Shown here: in pieces, positions 26,259 to 39,084 of the stretch
How positions within the stretch are numbered: the first letter of the stretch is position 1
How the letters are laid out: each line of letters begins with the position of its first letter
Source of the DNA: Archivesica marissinica
Lineage: Eukaryota; Mollusca; Bivalvia; Venerida; Vesicomyidae
Length of the DNA: 64,000 bases
Reading direction: 5' to 3'
Assembly: GCA_014843695.1 (NCBI GenBank)
Contig: CM026400.1
Coordinates: forward strand, 44,484,126 to 44,548,125
Notes under the pieces: generated by a model
Database searches by the model: none
Seen by the model: the letters and a program-made list of their open reading frames with translations, nothing else
What the model was told of the DNA's origin: nothing
Program-made: the position numbers and the translations under genes

Positions 26259-26634
26259 GTAGCAGCGTAGGATACTGAGATATTCTGGTTGTCGAACTTG
26301 CAACATGGGAAACACGCCAGGCTCTAGCATCGCTGGTTTACAGAAGTGGTGGGGTATGGCCTGACCCTGAAGCGACCTAGACGATCAAATGTCTAGCTGT
26401 CAGATCCGTTCATATGCTGTTGCGGGATGACCAACAGTGAGGGAGGGAGTCCTAATAAGGTCCTTTTGAGATAAAACTCCTTCAGGACTAGTCACATTGA
26501 AGAGGAGGAATATGCCTCCTCCAGTTGTCACTTTTTACTGCACCATCACCGAACACTAGAAGACAATCACACTACAAGACAACTCCCTATAAATCTACAA
26601 CACTACACGATAATCGACGGTGTTACGCACGAAT

Positions 26635-26872
26635 TTAGTTTATACAAATTTATTTGAGCTCGATTGCGAAACAAGTTATTACAACTTATATTAATCATTC
26701 TCGAGACCTAATTCCTGGTGGAATCCATCGCCACGAGGGAGAGAGAAGAGACAATGTGGAATTTAAATGCCTTGCCTAAGGGCACAATCGTAACGGCTCC
26801 ATCGGGGCTCGAACTCCGGACCTTTCGCACCTGAAACGAACGCAAATCCACTGAGCTATAACGACTTCCGAC
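26635..26872 (-). repeat. SINE-B copy, full length
   Basis: 'agtttatacaaatttatttg' to 'ctgagctataacgacttccg', with the inverted B box 'ggggctcgaactccggacct'. Confidence 0.85.
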
Positions 26873-26884
26873 GCCGAATTAAAA

Positions 26885-27075
26885 CGTCGGTGTAAAGGAT
26901 ACGGTGCACGACTTGTAACTGAGAGGTTGTAAGTTCGAGCCACGTCAGACCCACGGTGGCGGTGTCCTTAGGCAAGGCACATAATACCACATTTCCTCTT
27001 CTCTCTCCATCATGTCATTGACTTCAATCAGGAATGAGGTCTCAAGAGCGAATACTCTGATATTGTAAGAAATTG
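26885..27075 (+). repeat. SINE-B-like element, parent type of the 16.5-kb array unit
   Basis: Head 'cacgacttgtaactgagagg'+'ttgtaagttcgagccacgtc'+'agacccacggtggcggtgtc', then a SINE-B-like body ('tccatcatgtcattgacttc') and 'gaatgaggtctcaagagcga'. The head is the single-copy counterpart of the 64-bp unit at 16490-17572. Confidence 0.65.
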
Positions 27076-27096
27076 TATTGTAATGAGAGACATTGT

Positions 27097-27450
27097 TGGC
27101 TATTGTATTACCTCCCTTGATAGATAATGTCCGATTTATCCCGAAATGTATAGTGGTCCTTTTAGTTGGAATATTGATCCCTTTAGTTGGAATCCCTCAT
27201 TTTTACTGTTGTTCCCTAACAAGATGTTGCTGTATGATAAAATGTGATTATTGCGAAAATCATGTTAATTGTTTGAAAACATATTTTTACAGTAAAGTAT
27301 TCATTGGATATGCTGTAGGATATATGTCGAGATTTAGTCATTTAATAATCATATGATAAGAAAATGATTGCAATTGGATAGCATGTTGTGCAAAGGAAAC
27401 AACGTTAAAAACAGAGGAAACTAACTAAGAGGGTCAATCTAGTATTATGA
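27097..27450 (-). mobile_element. Element J copy
   Basis: 'tattacctcccttgatagat' to 'gcatgttgtgcaaaggaaac'+'aacgttaaaaacagaggaaa', inverted relative to 5285-5640. The step 'tagttggaat' with 'ggtccctttt'-like flank is duplicated once internally. Confidence 0.6.
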
Positions 27451-27949
27451 GCACTCAGGACTAATAATTTGACTAATGTCTCTCATTAAGCTAACATCAA
27501 TCTGTATCATTAAAACCAAACCACTGTACAACTGATCTGGTACGGTTGACAACAATGGTAGACGGGCCTTATTAATACGGTCGTTCTCGATATTTTCGGA
27601 TTACGTTGAAGAGGACACTTGATACAATTCGTATCCGGACATAGTTCGGTTTTTTTGAGAGCTGGTTATCTCCTGTTCTTTATCTCGATGTAACGTACGT
27701 GACCGCCTTTATTAGTGATGTTCTTTGAAACAATTATAGCAAAACATTTAATCAACAGTTCACACATTCGATCGAATAATAACCATTTTGTTTGGAAATA
27801 AGTTATACGGTTTGTATCTAAATGGTTACTGAGTACGCGAATGTGATCATATATAGCCAACTTGTCTACTTGACGGGGGGGGGGGGTTAAAGTCACACCA
27901 GTCAGATGTTATTGGAGGAGGGTTATCGCGGAGGATGTCCATTCGAGCT
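27451..27949. other. No feature recognised
   Basis: No exon or known repeat apart from a short G run at 27876-27886. The 76-residue minus-strand reading frame has no known domain. Confidence 0.3.
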
Positions 27950-27992
27950 CATATGGGCAACCGGTAGCGACGATAAATAAACGTAAATCACA
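27950..27992 (+). repeat. SINE-C tail fragment
   Basis: 'tatgggcaaccggtagcgac'+'gataaataaacgtaaatcac' only. Confidence 0.7.
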
Positions 27993-28492
27993 CACGCCTA
28001 TATAGAAACACCTTTTTTTCTTCTTTTTTTTTTTTTAGGTATTTAACACTTATATTTATTTACACAAACCGAACTTAAATTAACGACGTGATACTAATTT
28101 TAAAAAATAATTGCAAGAAATCAATTTGCGTTAGAGAAACCAGACCGTAAAATAAACACAGTGTAATGAAGAAGTATTGTGGATGACCCACCAGCAAGTT
28201 AACAGGTGGCGACACCCTCAGTACCTAATGAGGCTATGAATATAATAAATGGATTGGCAATGTGTAAATAGCCATTTGTCATAAATAATTCAGTACCTAC
28301 CATTGTTGATATACGTCTATTTAACGAAATGGATGTAACGGTGGGCAACAAAAGCGAAATTTGGCCTACATTATGCCGGTTCTGTTTGATATGTCGATTG
28401 AATGTGGCCGAACATATTTGTTTTTATTATTAGTAATCGCCTTCGTAACCTCGGAGCGACACGTCCATATGATATGAGCCGAAAACGATCAT
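27993..28492. other. No feature recognised
   Basis: A poly-T tract at 28013-28036, then AT-rich sequence without exons or known repeats. Confidence 0.3.
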
Positions 28493-28685
28493 TATGTCGA
28501 GTGGTTAATGTCGCCGACTTGTATACCACTGTAACCTTTCATCACTAATGGTTGGCAGTTTCACACCGAGGATGGTGCACCAAGTACTGGTTAACCACTG
28601 GAGCCTGCCCAAGAAAGGGGTTGTTAGGTAAACTGCCCGTCATTCAAATGGGCAACAGGTAGCGACGTTAAATAAACTTAAATTT
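28493..28685 (+). repeat. Chimeric SINE: D head and body with C-type tail
   Basis: Head 'gtcgagtggttaatgtcgcc'. The body has 'ttaaccactggagcctgccc' and 'ttaggtaaactgcccg', but instead of the SINE-D end it continues 'aatgggcaacaggtagcgac'+'gttaaataaac', the SINE-C tail. Confidence 0.7.
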
Positions 28686-28913
28686 AAAAAAATACGTAAA
28701 ATGTATGGCACAGACATACTGTCCCACTGGACGCCGGGGATATATGATATGAATACCTCTCGAGCAACACAACAGTCCATATAGCTAACGAAAACCAAAC
28801 GTATATAGCTCGTTTGCGAATGTGGGTGTCCGCCCACACGGAATCAAGATTTCAAAAAAGCATTATTCACATGAAAATCACGAAAAGAAACTATCGCGAC
28901 TATTAAAGATGTA

Positions 28914-29102
28914 TTAGTTTATACAAATTTATTTTAGCTCGATTGCGAAACAAGTTATTTCAACTTATATTAATCACTCTCGAGACCTCATTCCTGATGG
29001 AATCCATCGCCACGAGGGAGAGAGAGGAGGCAACGTGGAATTTAAATGCCTTGCCTAAGGGTACAATCGTAACGGCTCCAGCGGGACTCGAACTCCAGAC
29101 TA
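28914..29102 (-). repeat. SINE-B copy, 5' truncated, with 11-bp target duplication
   Basis: 'tagtttatacaaatttattt' to 'gcgggactcgaactccagac'. 'taaagatgtat' precedes it (28903-28913) and follows it (29102-29112), a direct repeat of 11 bp expected from LINE-mediated insertion. Confidence 0.85.
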
Positions 29103-29167
29103 AAGATGTATTCAAACTGATCATCATAATTTCGAGAGAAACAATTGCGATCATACAATTGTATTCG

Positions 29168-30195
29168 TTATAACGTCAGCATTACACAATAATAACGTCA
29201 GCATTACACAATTATAACGTCAGCATTACACAATTATAACGTCAGCATTGCACAATTATAACGTCAGCATTACACAATTATAACATCAGCATTACACAAT
29301 TATAACGTCAGCATTACACAATTATAACGTCAGCATTGCACAATTATAACGTCAGCATTACACAATTATAACGTCAGCATTACACAATTATAACGTAAGC
29401 ATTACACAATTATAACGTCCGCATTACATAACGTCAGCATTACACAATTATAACGTCAGCATTACACAATTAAACGTCAGCATTACACAATTATAACGTC
29501 AATTATAACGTCAGCATTACACAATTATAACGTCAGCATTACACAATTATAACGTCAGCATTACACAATTATAACGTCAGCATTACACAATTAAACGTTA
29601 GCATTACACAATTATAACGTCAATTATAACGTCACCATTACACAATTATAACGTCAGCATTACACAATTAAACGTCAGCATTACACAATTATAACGTCAA
29701 TTATAACGTCAGCATTACACAATTATAACGTCAGCATTACACAATTATAACGTCAGCATTACACAATTATAACGTCAGCATTGCACAATTATAACGTCAG
29801 CATTACACAATTATAACGTCAGCATTACACAATTATAACGTAAGCATTACACAATTATAACGTCAGCATTACACAATTATAACGTCAGCATTACACAATT
29901 AAACGTCAGCATTACACAATTATAACGTCAATTATAACGTCAGCATTACACAATTATAACGTCAGCATTACACAATTATAACGTCAGCATTACACAATTA
30001 AACGTCAGCATTACACAATTATAACGTCAATTATAACGTCAACATTACACAATTATAACGTCAGCATTACACAATTAAACGTCAGCATTACACAATTATA
30101 ACGTCAATTATAACGTCAGCATTACACAATTATAACGTCAGCATTACACAATTATAACGTCAGCATTACACAATTATAACGTCAGCATTACACAA
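29168..30195. repeat. Minisatellite, 22-bp unit, ~46 copies
   Basis: Unit 'ataacgtcagcattacacaa'+'tt'. It also shows a higher order: blocks with the short unit 'ataacgtcaatt' recur at roughly 110-190-bp spacing. Each unit carries 'acgtca', half of a CRE/ATF site. Confidence 0.95.
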
Positions 30196-30925
30196 GCTTT
30201 GCAGTATCAAGCAAAACACTCACACGAATCAACCTGGAGAGAACCAAAAAGGCGATATACGCCAGACGGAGAGAAGAACAAGCAGCCCCCAGACCACGCA
30301 GAGTTTGCACAGACCAGATAGCTACACTCCCTATTAACCATATTATCGGAAACACCCAAATGTACTCAAGTTTAAAGAACTATTCCTATAAGGAAACGTG
30401 TTAACTGATAATATGTTTAGCTATACAAGAGGATATAGAAAGCGCATAAACAATAACGACAATCAAGTTACGACAATCTACAATATATACTAGAGGAAAT
30501 AGAAAACGCACACCTAAATTATAATATACTAGAGGACATCGAAAACACACACTTCGGATAAGTTCGATTTTACATGAAAAACAATAACTATATAAATAGT
30601 TAAATACATAGTTTTATTAAACATTTTGGAATATTTTTAGTTGTTCAGTTTGTGTTTTGTAATAAAGATGTGATATATCTTTGATGGAATCCTTCGTATT
30701 TCGTTTTTAATGTAATAATAATCATATAATGTAGGTGTGTGTTTTCTATGAGGAGTTTGGTATCCCATACCGGCTATCAAGGATTAGCCCTACGTTGGGC
30801 GCCAATGTCGGCGTAGCCCAGCCGGCATCTATTTATTGAGGGGTTCTCTGTGGTGTTGCCAAGTGGTCGATATTCAACAACATATGAAAGTTATCTAAAT
30901 ATTCTAGATATTTATTATCATATAT
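30196..30925 (-). repeat. Possible LTR-element remnant with a primer-binding-site-like motif
   Basis: On the minus strand 'tggcgcccaacgtagggc' (about 30788-30805) is one base different from the complement of the 3' end of lysine tRNA as used by many LTR elements. It is preceded by '...gacat', as an LTR would end. No gag or pol is visible; the expected internal region is lost into the 22-bp array. Otherwise this stretch is unassigned. Confidence 0.35.
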
Positions 30926-30926
30926 A

Positions 30927-31122
30927 CAGTCTATATCCGTTATGTCAAAGTAGGTTATGTCGAATTATCCGGTTATATCGAAGTCGGATCAAAGTTCCGT
31001 TTCAGATACTATCATTTTACATATAACTGGATCTGTTTATATCGAATTTCGTTAAGTCAAACTTCGGTTATGTCGAAGTATTTGTGTCGGTCCACGGATT
31101 TTGACATAGCGGAGGTAGACTG
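30927..31122. mobile_element. TA-flanked MITE, 'ATCCGTTATGTC' family
   Basis: 'cagtctatatccgttatgtc' and 'gacatagcggaggtagactg' are inverted, with TA on both sides (30925-30926 and 31123-31124). The interior has 'gaatttcgttaagtcaaact'. Second copy at 62381-62571. Confidence 0.75.
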
Positions 31123-31224
31123 TATTATACATATATAGCGTAACTAGAGTCTACGATGTCCAGATATCAAGTGCAACTTGAATATTAAGACAAGTATGCT
31201 TCATTATACTCCAGGCTGAATGTA

Positions 31225-33095
31225 TACTGTAGTGTGGTATGTACATGTTGAATATATACATGTATACTATAGTGTGGTATGTACATGTTGAATGTATACA
31301 TGTATACTATAGTGTGGTATGTACATGTTGAATGTATACATGTATACTATAGTGTGGTATGTACATGTTGAATGTATACATGTATACTATAGTGTGGTAT
31401 GTACATGTTGAATGTATACATGTATACTATAGTGTGGTATGTACATGCTGAATGTATACTATAGTGTGGTATGTACATGTTGAATATATACATGTATACT
31501 ATAGTGTGGTATGTACATGTTGAATATATACATGTATACTATAGTGTGGTATGTACATGTTGAATGTATACAATAGTGTGGTATGTACTTGTTGAATGTA
31601 TACATGTATACTATAGTGTGGTATGTACATGTTGAATGTATACATGTATACTATAGTGTGGTATGTACATGTTGAATGTATACATGTATACAATAGTGTG
31701 GTATGTACATGTTGAATGTATACATGTATACTATAGTGTGGTATGTACATGTTGAATATATACATGTATACTATAGTATGGTATGTACATGTTGAATATA
31801 TACATGTATACTATAGTGTGGTATGTACATGTTGAATATATACATGTATACTATAGTGTGGTATGTACATGTTGAATGTATACATGTATACTATAGTGTG
31901 GTATGTACATGCTGAATGTATACATGTATACTATAGTGTGGTATGTACATGTTGAATATATACATGTATACTATAGTGTGGTATGTGCATGTTGAATATA
32001 TACATGTATACTATAGTGTGGTATGTACATGTTGAATGTATACAATAGTGTGGTATGTACTTGTTGAATGTATACATGTATACTATAGTGTGGTATGTAC
32101 ATGTTGAATATATACATGTATACTATAGTGTGGTATGTGCATGTTGAATATATGCATGTATACTATAGTGTGGTATGTACATGTTGAATGTATACAATAG
32201 TGTGGTATGTACTTGTTGAATGTATACATGTATACTATAGTGTGGTATGTACATGTTGAATGTATACATGTATACTATAGTGTGGTATGTACATGTTGAA
32301 TATATACATGTATACTATAGTGTGGTATGTACATGTTGAATATATACATGTATACTATAGTGTTGTATGTACATGTTAAATGTATACATGTATACTATAG
32401 TGTGGTATGTACATGTTGAATATATACATGTATACTATAGTGTGGTATGTACATGTTGAATATATACATGTATACTATGGTGTGGTATGTACATGTTAAA
32501 TGTATACATGTATACTATAGTGTGGTATGTACATGTTGAATATATACATGTATACTATAGTGTGGTATGTACATGTTCAATGTATACATGTATACTATAG
32601 TGTGGTATGTACATGTTCAATGTATACATGTATACTATAGTGTGGTATGTACATGTTGAATGTATACATGTATACTATAATGTGGTATGTACATGTTGAA
32701 TGTATACATGTATACTATAGTGTGGTATGTACATGTTGAATATATACATGTATACTATAGTGTGGTATGTACATGTTGAATATATACATGTATACTATAG
32801 TGTGGTAGTGTACATTTTGACTGTATACATGTATACTATAGTGTGGTATGATATATGTTGAATGTATACATATGTATACCGTAGTGTGGTATGTACATAA
32901 GTTAATGGTATACATGTATACTATAGTGTGGTATGTCATGTTGATGTATCATGTATAATATAGTGTGATATGTACATGTTGAATGTATACTATAGTGTGG
33001 TATGTACATGTTGAATATATACATGTATAATATAGTGTGGTATGTACATGTTGAAAATATACATGTATAATATAGTGTGGTATGTACATGTTGAA
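31225..33095. repeat. Minisatellite, 40-bp unit, ~46 copies, cut by the gap
   Basis: Unit 'tgtatactatagtgtggtat'+'gtacatgttgaatgtataca', with shorter units lacking the second 'tacatg'. From about 32810 to the gap the units show many small insertions and deletions. Confidence 0.95.
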
Positions 33096-34095
33096 NNNNN
33101 NNNNNNNNNNNNNNNNNNNNNNNNNNNNNNNNNNNNNNNNNNNNNNNNNNNNNNNNNNNNNNNNNNNNNNNNNNNNNNNNNNNNNNNNNNNNNNNNNNNN
33201 NNNNNNNNNNNNNNNNNNNNNNNNNNNNNNNNNNNNNNNNNNNNNNNNNNNNNNNNNNNNNNNNNNNNNNNNNNNNNNNNNNNNNNNNNNNNNNNNNNNN
33301 NNNNNNNNNNNNNNNNNNNNNNNNNNNNNNNNNNNNNNNNNNNNNNNNNNNNNNNNNNNNNNNNNNNNNNNNNNNNNNNNNNNNNNNNNNNNNNNNNNNN
33401 NNNNNNNNNNNNNNNNNNNNNNNNNNNNNNNNNNNNNNNNNNNNNNNNNNNNNNNNNNNNNNNNNNNNNNNNNNNNNNNNNNNNNNNNNNNNNNNNNNNN
33501 NNNNNNNNNNNNNNNNNNNNNNNNNNNNNNNNNNNNNNNNNNNNNNNNNNNNNNNNNNNNNNNNNNNNNNNNNNNNNNNNNNNNNNNNNNNNNNNNNNNN
33601 NNNNNNNNNNNNNNNNNNNNNNNNNNNNNNNNNNNNNNNNNNNNNNNNNNNNNNNNNNNNNNNNNNNNNNNNNNNNNNNNNNNNNNNNNNNNNNNNNNNN
33701 NNNNNNNNNNNNNNNNNNNNNNNNNNNNNNNNNNNNNNNNNNNNNNNNNNNNNNNNNNNNNNNNNNNNNNNNNNNNNNNNNNNNNNNNNNNNNNNNNNNN
33801 NNNNNNNNNNNNNNNNNNNNNNNNNNNNNNNNNNNNNNNNNNNNNNNNNNNNNNNNNNNNNNNNNNNNNNNNNNNNNNNNNNNNNNNNNNNNNNNNNNNN
33901 NNNNNNNNNNNNNNNNNNNNNNNNNNNNNNNNNNNNNNNNNNNNNNNNNNNNNNNNNNNNNNNNNNNNNNNNNNNNNNNNNNNNNNNNNNNNNNNNNNNN
34001 NNNNNNNNNNNNNNNNNNNNNNNNNNNNNNNNNNNNNNNNNNNNNNNNNNNNNNNNNNNNNNNNNNNNNNNNNNNNNNNNNNNNNNNNNNNNNNN
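33096..34095. other. Assembly gap, exactly 1000 N
   Basis: The round length suggests a placeholder. The gap starts inside the 40-bp array and ends in non-repeat sequence, so the true array length is unknown. Long reading frames spanning it are meaningless. Confidence 0.99.
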
Positions 34096-34310
34096 TGAAA
34101 TCAACTACAGTTTACGTGAGAAGAGGTATACCATAGCAGAATTCCTCACCTGTATATAGTGTACTGTCCTGGAAAGATAAAGAATATCGCGTGAAAATAT
34201 TAGACAAGTCCACATAAGATAATTAAGTGGGGCGTTTATCATGTACTATACATGGATATCGGTCCTGACAACTGGGCTATATAAACTTACCTATCCATAT
34301 GAACAAATGG
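34096..34310. other. No feature recognised
   Basis: Short single-copy stretch to the right of the gap, without exon or repeat. Confidence 0.3.
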
Positions 34311-34573
34311 ATCTGTAGTCCAGTGGTAACACGCCTGGACTGGTAATCCAGGGATTGCAGGTTCAATCCCCCGTCTGACCCTAATAAAATTAACAGTCTT
34401 TCGGATGGGACATTAAACCGATGTCTCGTGTCGGTGCTGTACACCGTGCACGTAAAAGAACCAGAGGAGACTCTGGAACGGGTCTATATCTGTATCACTG
34501 CACTATCCTCCAAAAATCTAAAATGACTAATCTCTTCAGGAGGCGTCGATAAATAAGCGTAAAACACACACAA
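34311..34573 (+). repeat. SINE-C copy with tail deletion
   Basis: 'ggatctgtagtccagtggta' (full head), 'ttgcaggttcaatcccccgt' and 'ggaggcgtcgataaataagc'; the 'ctcatatgggcaaccggtag' part of the tail is deleted. Confidence 0.85.
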
Positions 34574-34619
34574 ATAATATGGTCGAATGCATATGTTTAC
34601 AAATATCAAATTATCATTC

Positions 34620-37600
34620 GACACTATAGTGCTTTCAAAGTAAAGTAATAACGGCTGTAAACAAACGTTCGATACACTATTGCATTATAGGTAAGTCATG
34701 TATAACCTATACAGTAGTGTAATATTCCAACGGTATTATTACTTTACTTTGAAAGCACAGTAGTAGCTGTAAGCTATCGTATATTGCCTTACCTATACAG
34801 TAGTGTAATATTCCAACGGTATTATTACTTTACTTTGAAAGCACAGTAGTAGCTGTAAGCTATCGTATATTGCCTTACCTATACAGTAGTGTAATATTCC
34901 AACGGTATTATTACTTTATTTTGAAAGCACAGTAGTGTGTAAGCTATCGTATATTGCCTTACCTATACAGTAGTGTATTATTCCAACGGTATTATTACTT
35001 TACTTTGAAAGCACAGTACCTGTAAGCTATCGTATATTGCCTTACCTATACAGTAGTGTAATATTCCAACGGTATTATTACTTTACTTTGAAAGCACAGT
35101 AGTGCTGTAAGCTATCGTATATTGCCTTACCTATACAGTAGTGTAATATTCCAACGGTATTATTACTTTACTTTGAAAGCACAGTAGTAGTGTAAGCTAT
35201 CGTATATTGCCTTACCTATACAGTAGTGTAATATTCCAATGGTATTATTACTTTACTTTGAAAGCACAGTAGTAGTGTAAGCTATCGTATATTGCCTTAC
35301 CTATACAGTAGTGTAATATTCCAACGGTATTATTACTTTACTTTGAAAGCACAGTAGTAGCTGTAAGCTATCGTATATTGCATTACCTATACAATAGTGT
35401 AATATTCCAACGGTATTATTACTTTACTTTGAAAGCACAGTAGTAGATGTAAGCTATCGTATATTGCCTTACCTATACAATAGTGTAATATTCCAACGGT
35501 ATTATTACTTTACTTTGAAAGCACAGTACCTGTAAGCTATCGTATATTGCCTTACCTATACAGTAGTGTAATATTCCAACGGTATTATTACTTTACTTTG
35601 AAAGCACAGTAGTAGCTGTAAGCTATCGTATATTGCCTTACCTATACAGTAGTGTAATATTCCAACGGTATTATTACTTTACTTTGAAAGCACAGTAGTA
35701 GCTGTAAGCTATCGTATATTGCCTTACCTATACAATAGTGTAATATTCCAACGGTATTATTACTTTACTTTGAAAGCACAGTACCTGTAAGCTATGGTAT
35801 ATTGCCTTACCTATACAGTAGTGTAATATTCCAATGGTATTATTACTTTACTTTGAAAGCACAGTACCTGTAAGCTATCGTATATTGCCTTACCTATACA
35901 GTAGTGTAATATTCCAACGGTATTATTACTTTACTTTGAAAGCACAGTAGCTGTAAGCTATCGTATATTGCTTTACCTATACAATAGTGTAATATTCCAA
36001 CGGTTTTATTACTTTACTTTGAAAGCACAGTAGATGTAAGCTATCGTATATTGCTTTACCTATACAATAGTGTAATATTCCAACGGTATTATTACTTTAC
36101 TTTGAAAGCACATTGTGTTGTTTTGTTTTGTGTGTTTTGGTTTTTTTTTTGGGTTAGCTGTAAGCTATCGTATATTGCTTTACCTATACAATAGTGTAAT
36201 ATTCCAACGGTATTATTACTTTACTTTGAAAGCACAGTACCTGTAAGCTATCGTATATTGCCTTACCTATACAGTAGTGTAATATTCCAACGGTATTATT
36301 ACTTTACTTTGAAAGCACAGTACCTGTAAGCTATCGTATATTGCCTTACCTATACAGTAGTGTAATATTCCAACGGTATTATTACTTTACTTTGAAAGCA
36401 CAGTAGCTGTAAGCTATCGTATATTGCCTTACCTATACAATAGTGTAATATTCCAACGGTATTATTACTTTACTTTGAAAGCACAGTAGCTTTAAGCTAT
36501 CGTATATTGCCTTACCTATACAATAGTGTAATATTCCAACGGTATTATTACTTTACTTTGAAAGCACAGTAGTAGCTGTAAGCTATCGTATATTGCCTTA
36601 CCTATACAATAGTGTAATATTCCAACGGTATTATTACTTTACTTTGAAAGCACAGTAGTAGCTGTAAGCTATCGTATATTGCCTTACCTATACAATAGTG
36701 TAATATTCCAACGGTATTATTACTTGACTTTGAAAGCACAGTACCTGTAAGCTATCGTATATTGCCTTACCTATACAATGGTGTAATATTCCAACGGTAT
36801 TATTACTTTACTTTGAAAGCACAGTAGTAGCTGTAAGCTATCGTATATTGCCTTACCTATACAGTAGTGTAATATTCCAACGGTATTATTACTTTACTTT
36901 GAAAGCACAGTACCTGTAAGCTATCGTATATTGCCTTACCTATACAGTAGTGTAATATTCCAACGGTATTATTACTTGACTTTGAAAGCACAGTACCTGT
37001 AAGCTATCGTATATTGCCTTACCTATACAGTAGTGTAATATTCCAACGGTATTATTACTTTACTTTGAAAGCACAGTACCTGTAAGCTATCGTATATTGC
37101 CTTACCTATACAGTAGTGTAATATTCCAACGGTATTATTACTTTACTTTGAAAGCACAGTACCTGTAAGCTATCGTATATTGCCTTACCTATACAGTAGT
37201 GTAATATTCCAACGGTATTATTACTTTACTTTGAAAGCACAGTACCTGTAAGCTATCGTATATTGCCTTACCTATACAGTAGTGTAATATTCCAACGGTA
37301 TTATTACTTTACTTTGAAAGCACAGTACCTGTAAGCTATCGTATATTGCCTTACCTATACAGTAGTGTAATATTCCAACGGTATTATTACTTGACTTTGA
37401 AAGCACAGTAGTATCTGTAAGCTATCGTATATTGCCTTACCTATACAGTAGTGTAATATTCCAACGGTATTATTACTTTACTTTGAAAGCACAGTACCTG
37501 TAAGCTATCGTATATTGCCTTACCTATACAGTAGTGTAATATTCCAACGGTATTATTACTTGACTTTGAAAGCACAGTAGCTGTAAGCTATCGTATATTG

Positions 37601-39082
37601 CCTTACCTATACAGTAGTGTAATATTCCAACGGTATTATTACTTGACTTTGAAAGCACAGTAGCTGTAAGCTATCGTATATTGCCTTACCTATACAATAG
37701 TGTAATATTCCAACGGTATTATTACTTGACTTTGAAAGCACAGTACCTGTAAGCTATCGTATATTGCCTTACCTATACAGTAGTGTAATATTCCAACGGT
37801 ATTATTACTTGACTTTGAAAGCACAGTACCTGTAAGCTATCGTATATTGCCTTACCTATACAGTAGTGTAATATTCCAACGGTATTATTACTTGACTTTG
37901 AAAGCACAGTAGTAGCTGTAAGCTATCGTATATTGCCTTACCTATACAGTAGTGTAATATTCCAACGGTATTATTACTTTACTTTGAAAGCACAGTACCA
38001 GTAAGCTATCGTATATTGCCTTACCTATACAGTAGTGTAATATTCCAACGGTATTATTACTTGACTTTGAAAGCACAGTAGCTGTAAGCTATCGTATATT
38101 GCCTTACCTATACAATAGTGTAATATTCCAACGGTATTATTACTTTACTTTGAAAGCACAGTATGTAAGCTATCGTATATTGCCTTACCTATACATAGTG
38201 TAATATTCCAAGGTATTATTACTTGACTTTGAAAGCACAGTACCTGTAAGCTATCGTATATTGCCTTACCTATACAGTAGTGTAATATTCCAACGGTATT
38301 ATTACTTGACTTTGAAAGCACAGTAGTACCTGTAAGCTATCGTATATTGCCTTACCTATACAGTAGTGTAATATTCCAACGGTATTATTACTTGACTTTG
38401 AAAGCACAGTAGTAGCTGTAAGCTATCGTATATTGCCTTACCTATACAGTAGTGTAATATTCCAACGGTATTATTACTTTACTTTGAAAGCACAGTACCA
38501 GTAAGCTATCGTATATTGCCTTACCTATACAGTAGTGTAATATTCCAACGGTATTATTACTTTACTTTGAAAGCACAGTAGCTGTAAGCTATCGTATATT
38601 GCCTTACCTATACAGTAGTGTAATATTCCAACGGTATTATTACTTTACTTTGAAAGCACAGTACCTGTAAGCTATCGTATATTGCCTTACCTATACAGTA
38701 GTGTAATATTCCAACGGTATTATTACTTTACTTTGAAAGCACAGTACCAGTAAGCTATCGTATATTGCCTTACCTATACAGTAGTGTAATATTCCAACGG
38801 TATTATTACTTTACTTTGAAAGCACAGTAGCTGTAAGCTATCGTATATTGCCTTACCTATACAGTAGTGTAATATTCCAACGGTATTATTACTTGACTTT
38901 GAAAGCACAGTATCTGTAAGCTATCGTATATTGCCTTACCTATACAGTAGTGTAATATTCCAACGGTATTATTACTTGACTTTGAAAGCACAGTATCTGT
39001 AAGCTATCGTATATTGCCTTACCTATACAGTAGTGTAATATTCCAACGGTATTATTACTTGACATTGAAAGCACAGTAGTAG
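34620..39082. repeat. Satellite array, ~83-bp unit, ~53 copies
   Basis: Unit 'tgtaagctatcgtatattgc'+'cttacctatacagtagtgta'+'atattccaacggtattatta'+'ctttactttgaaagcacagt'. The junction varies (acc, agtagc, agc, agtatc), giving 80-86 bp. At the left border 34628-34655 the 'gtgctttcaaagtaaagtaa' segment is inverted relative to all other units. One unit is broken by a T/G-rich insert at 36112-36155. Confidence 0.95.
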
Positions 39083-39084
39083 TA

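Noticed and set aside
32902..34136. Frames of 338-400 codons
   Set aside because: They consist mostly of N from the assembly gap.
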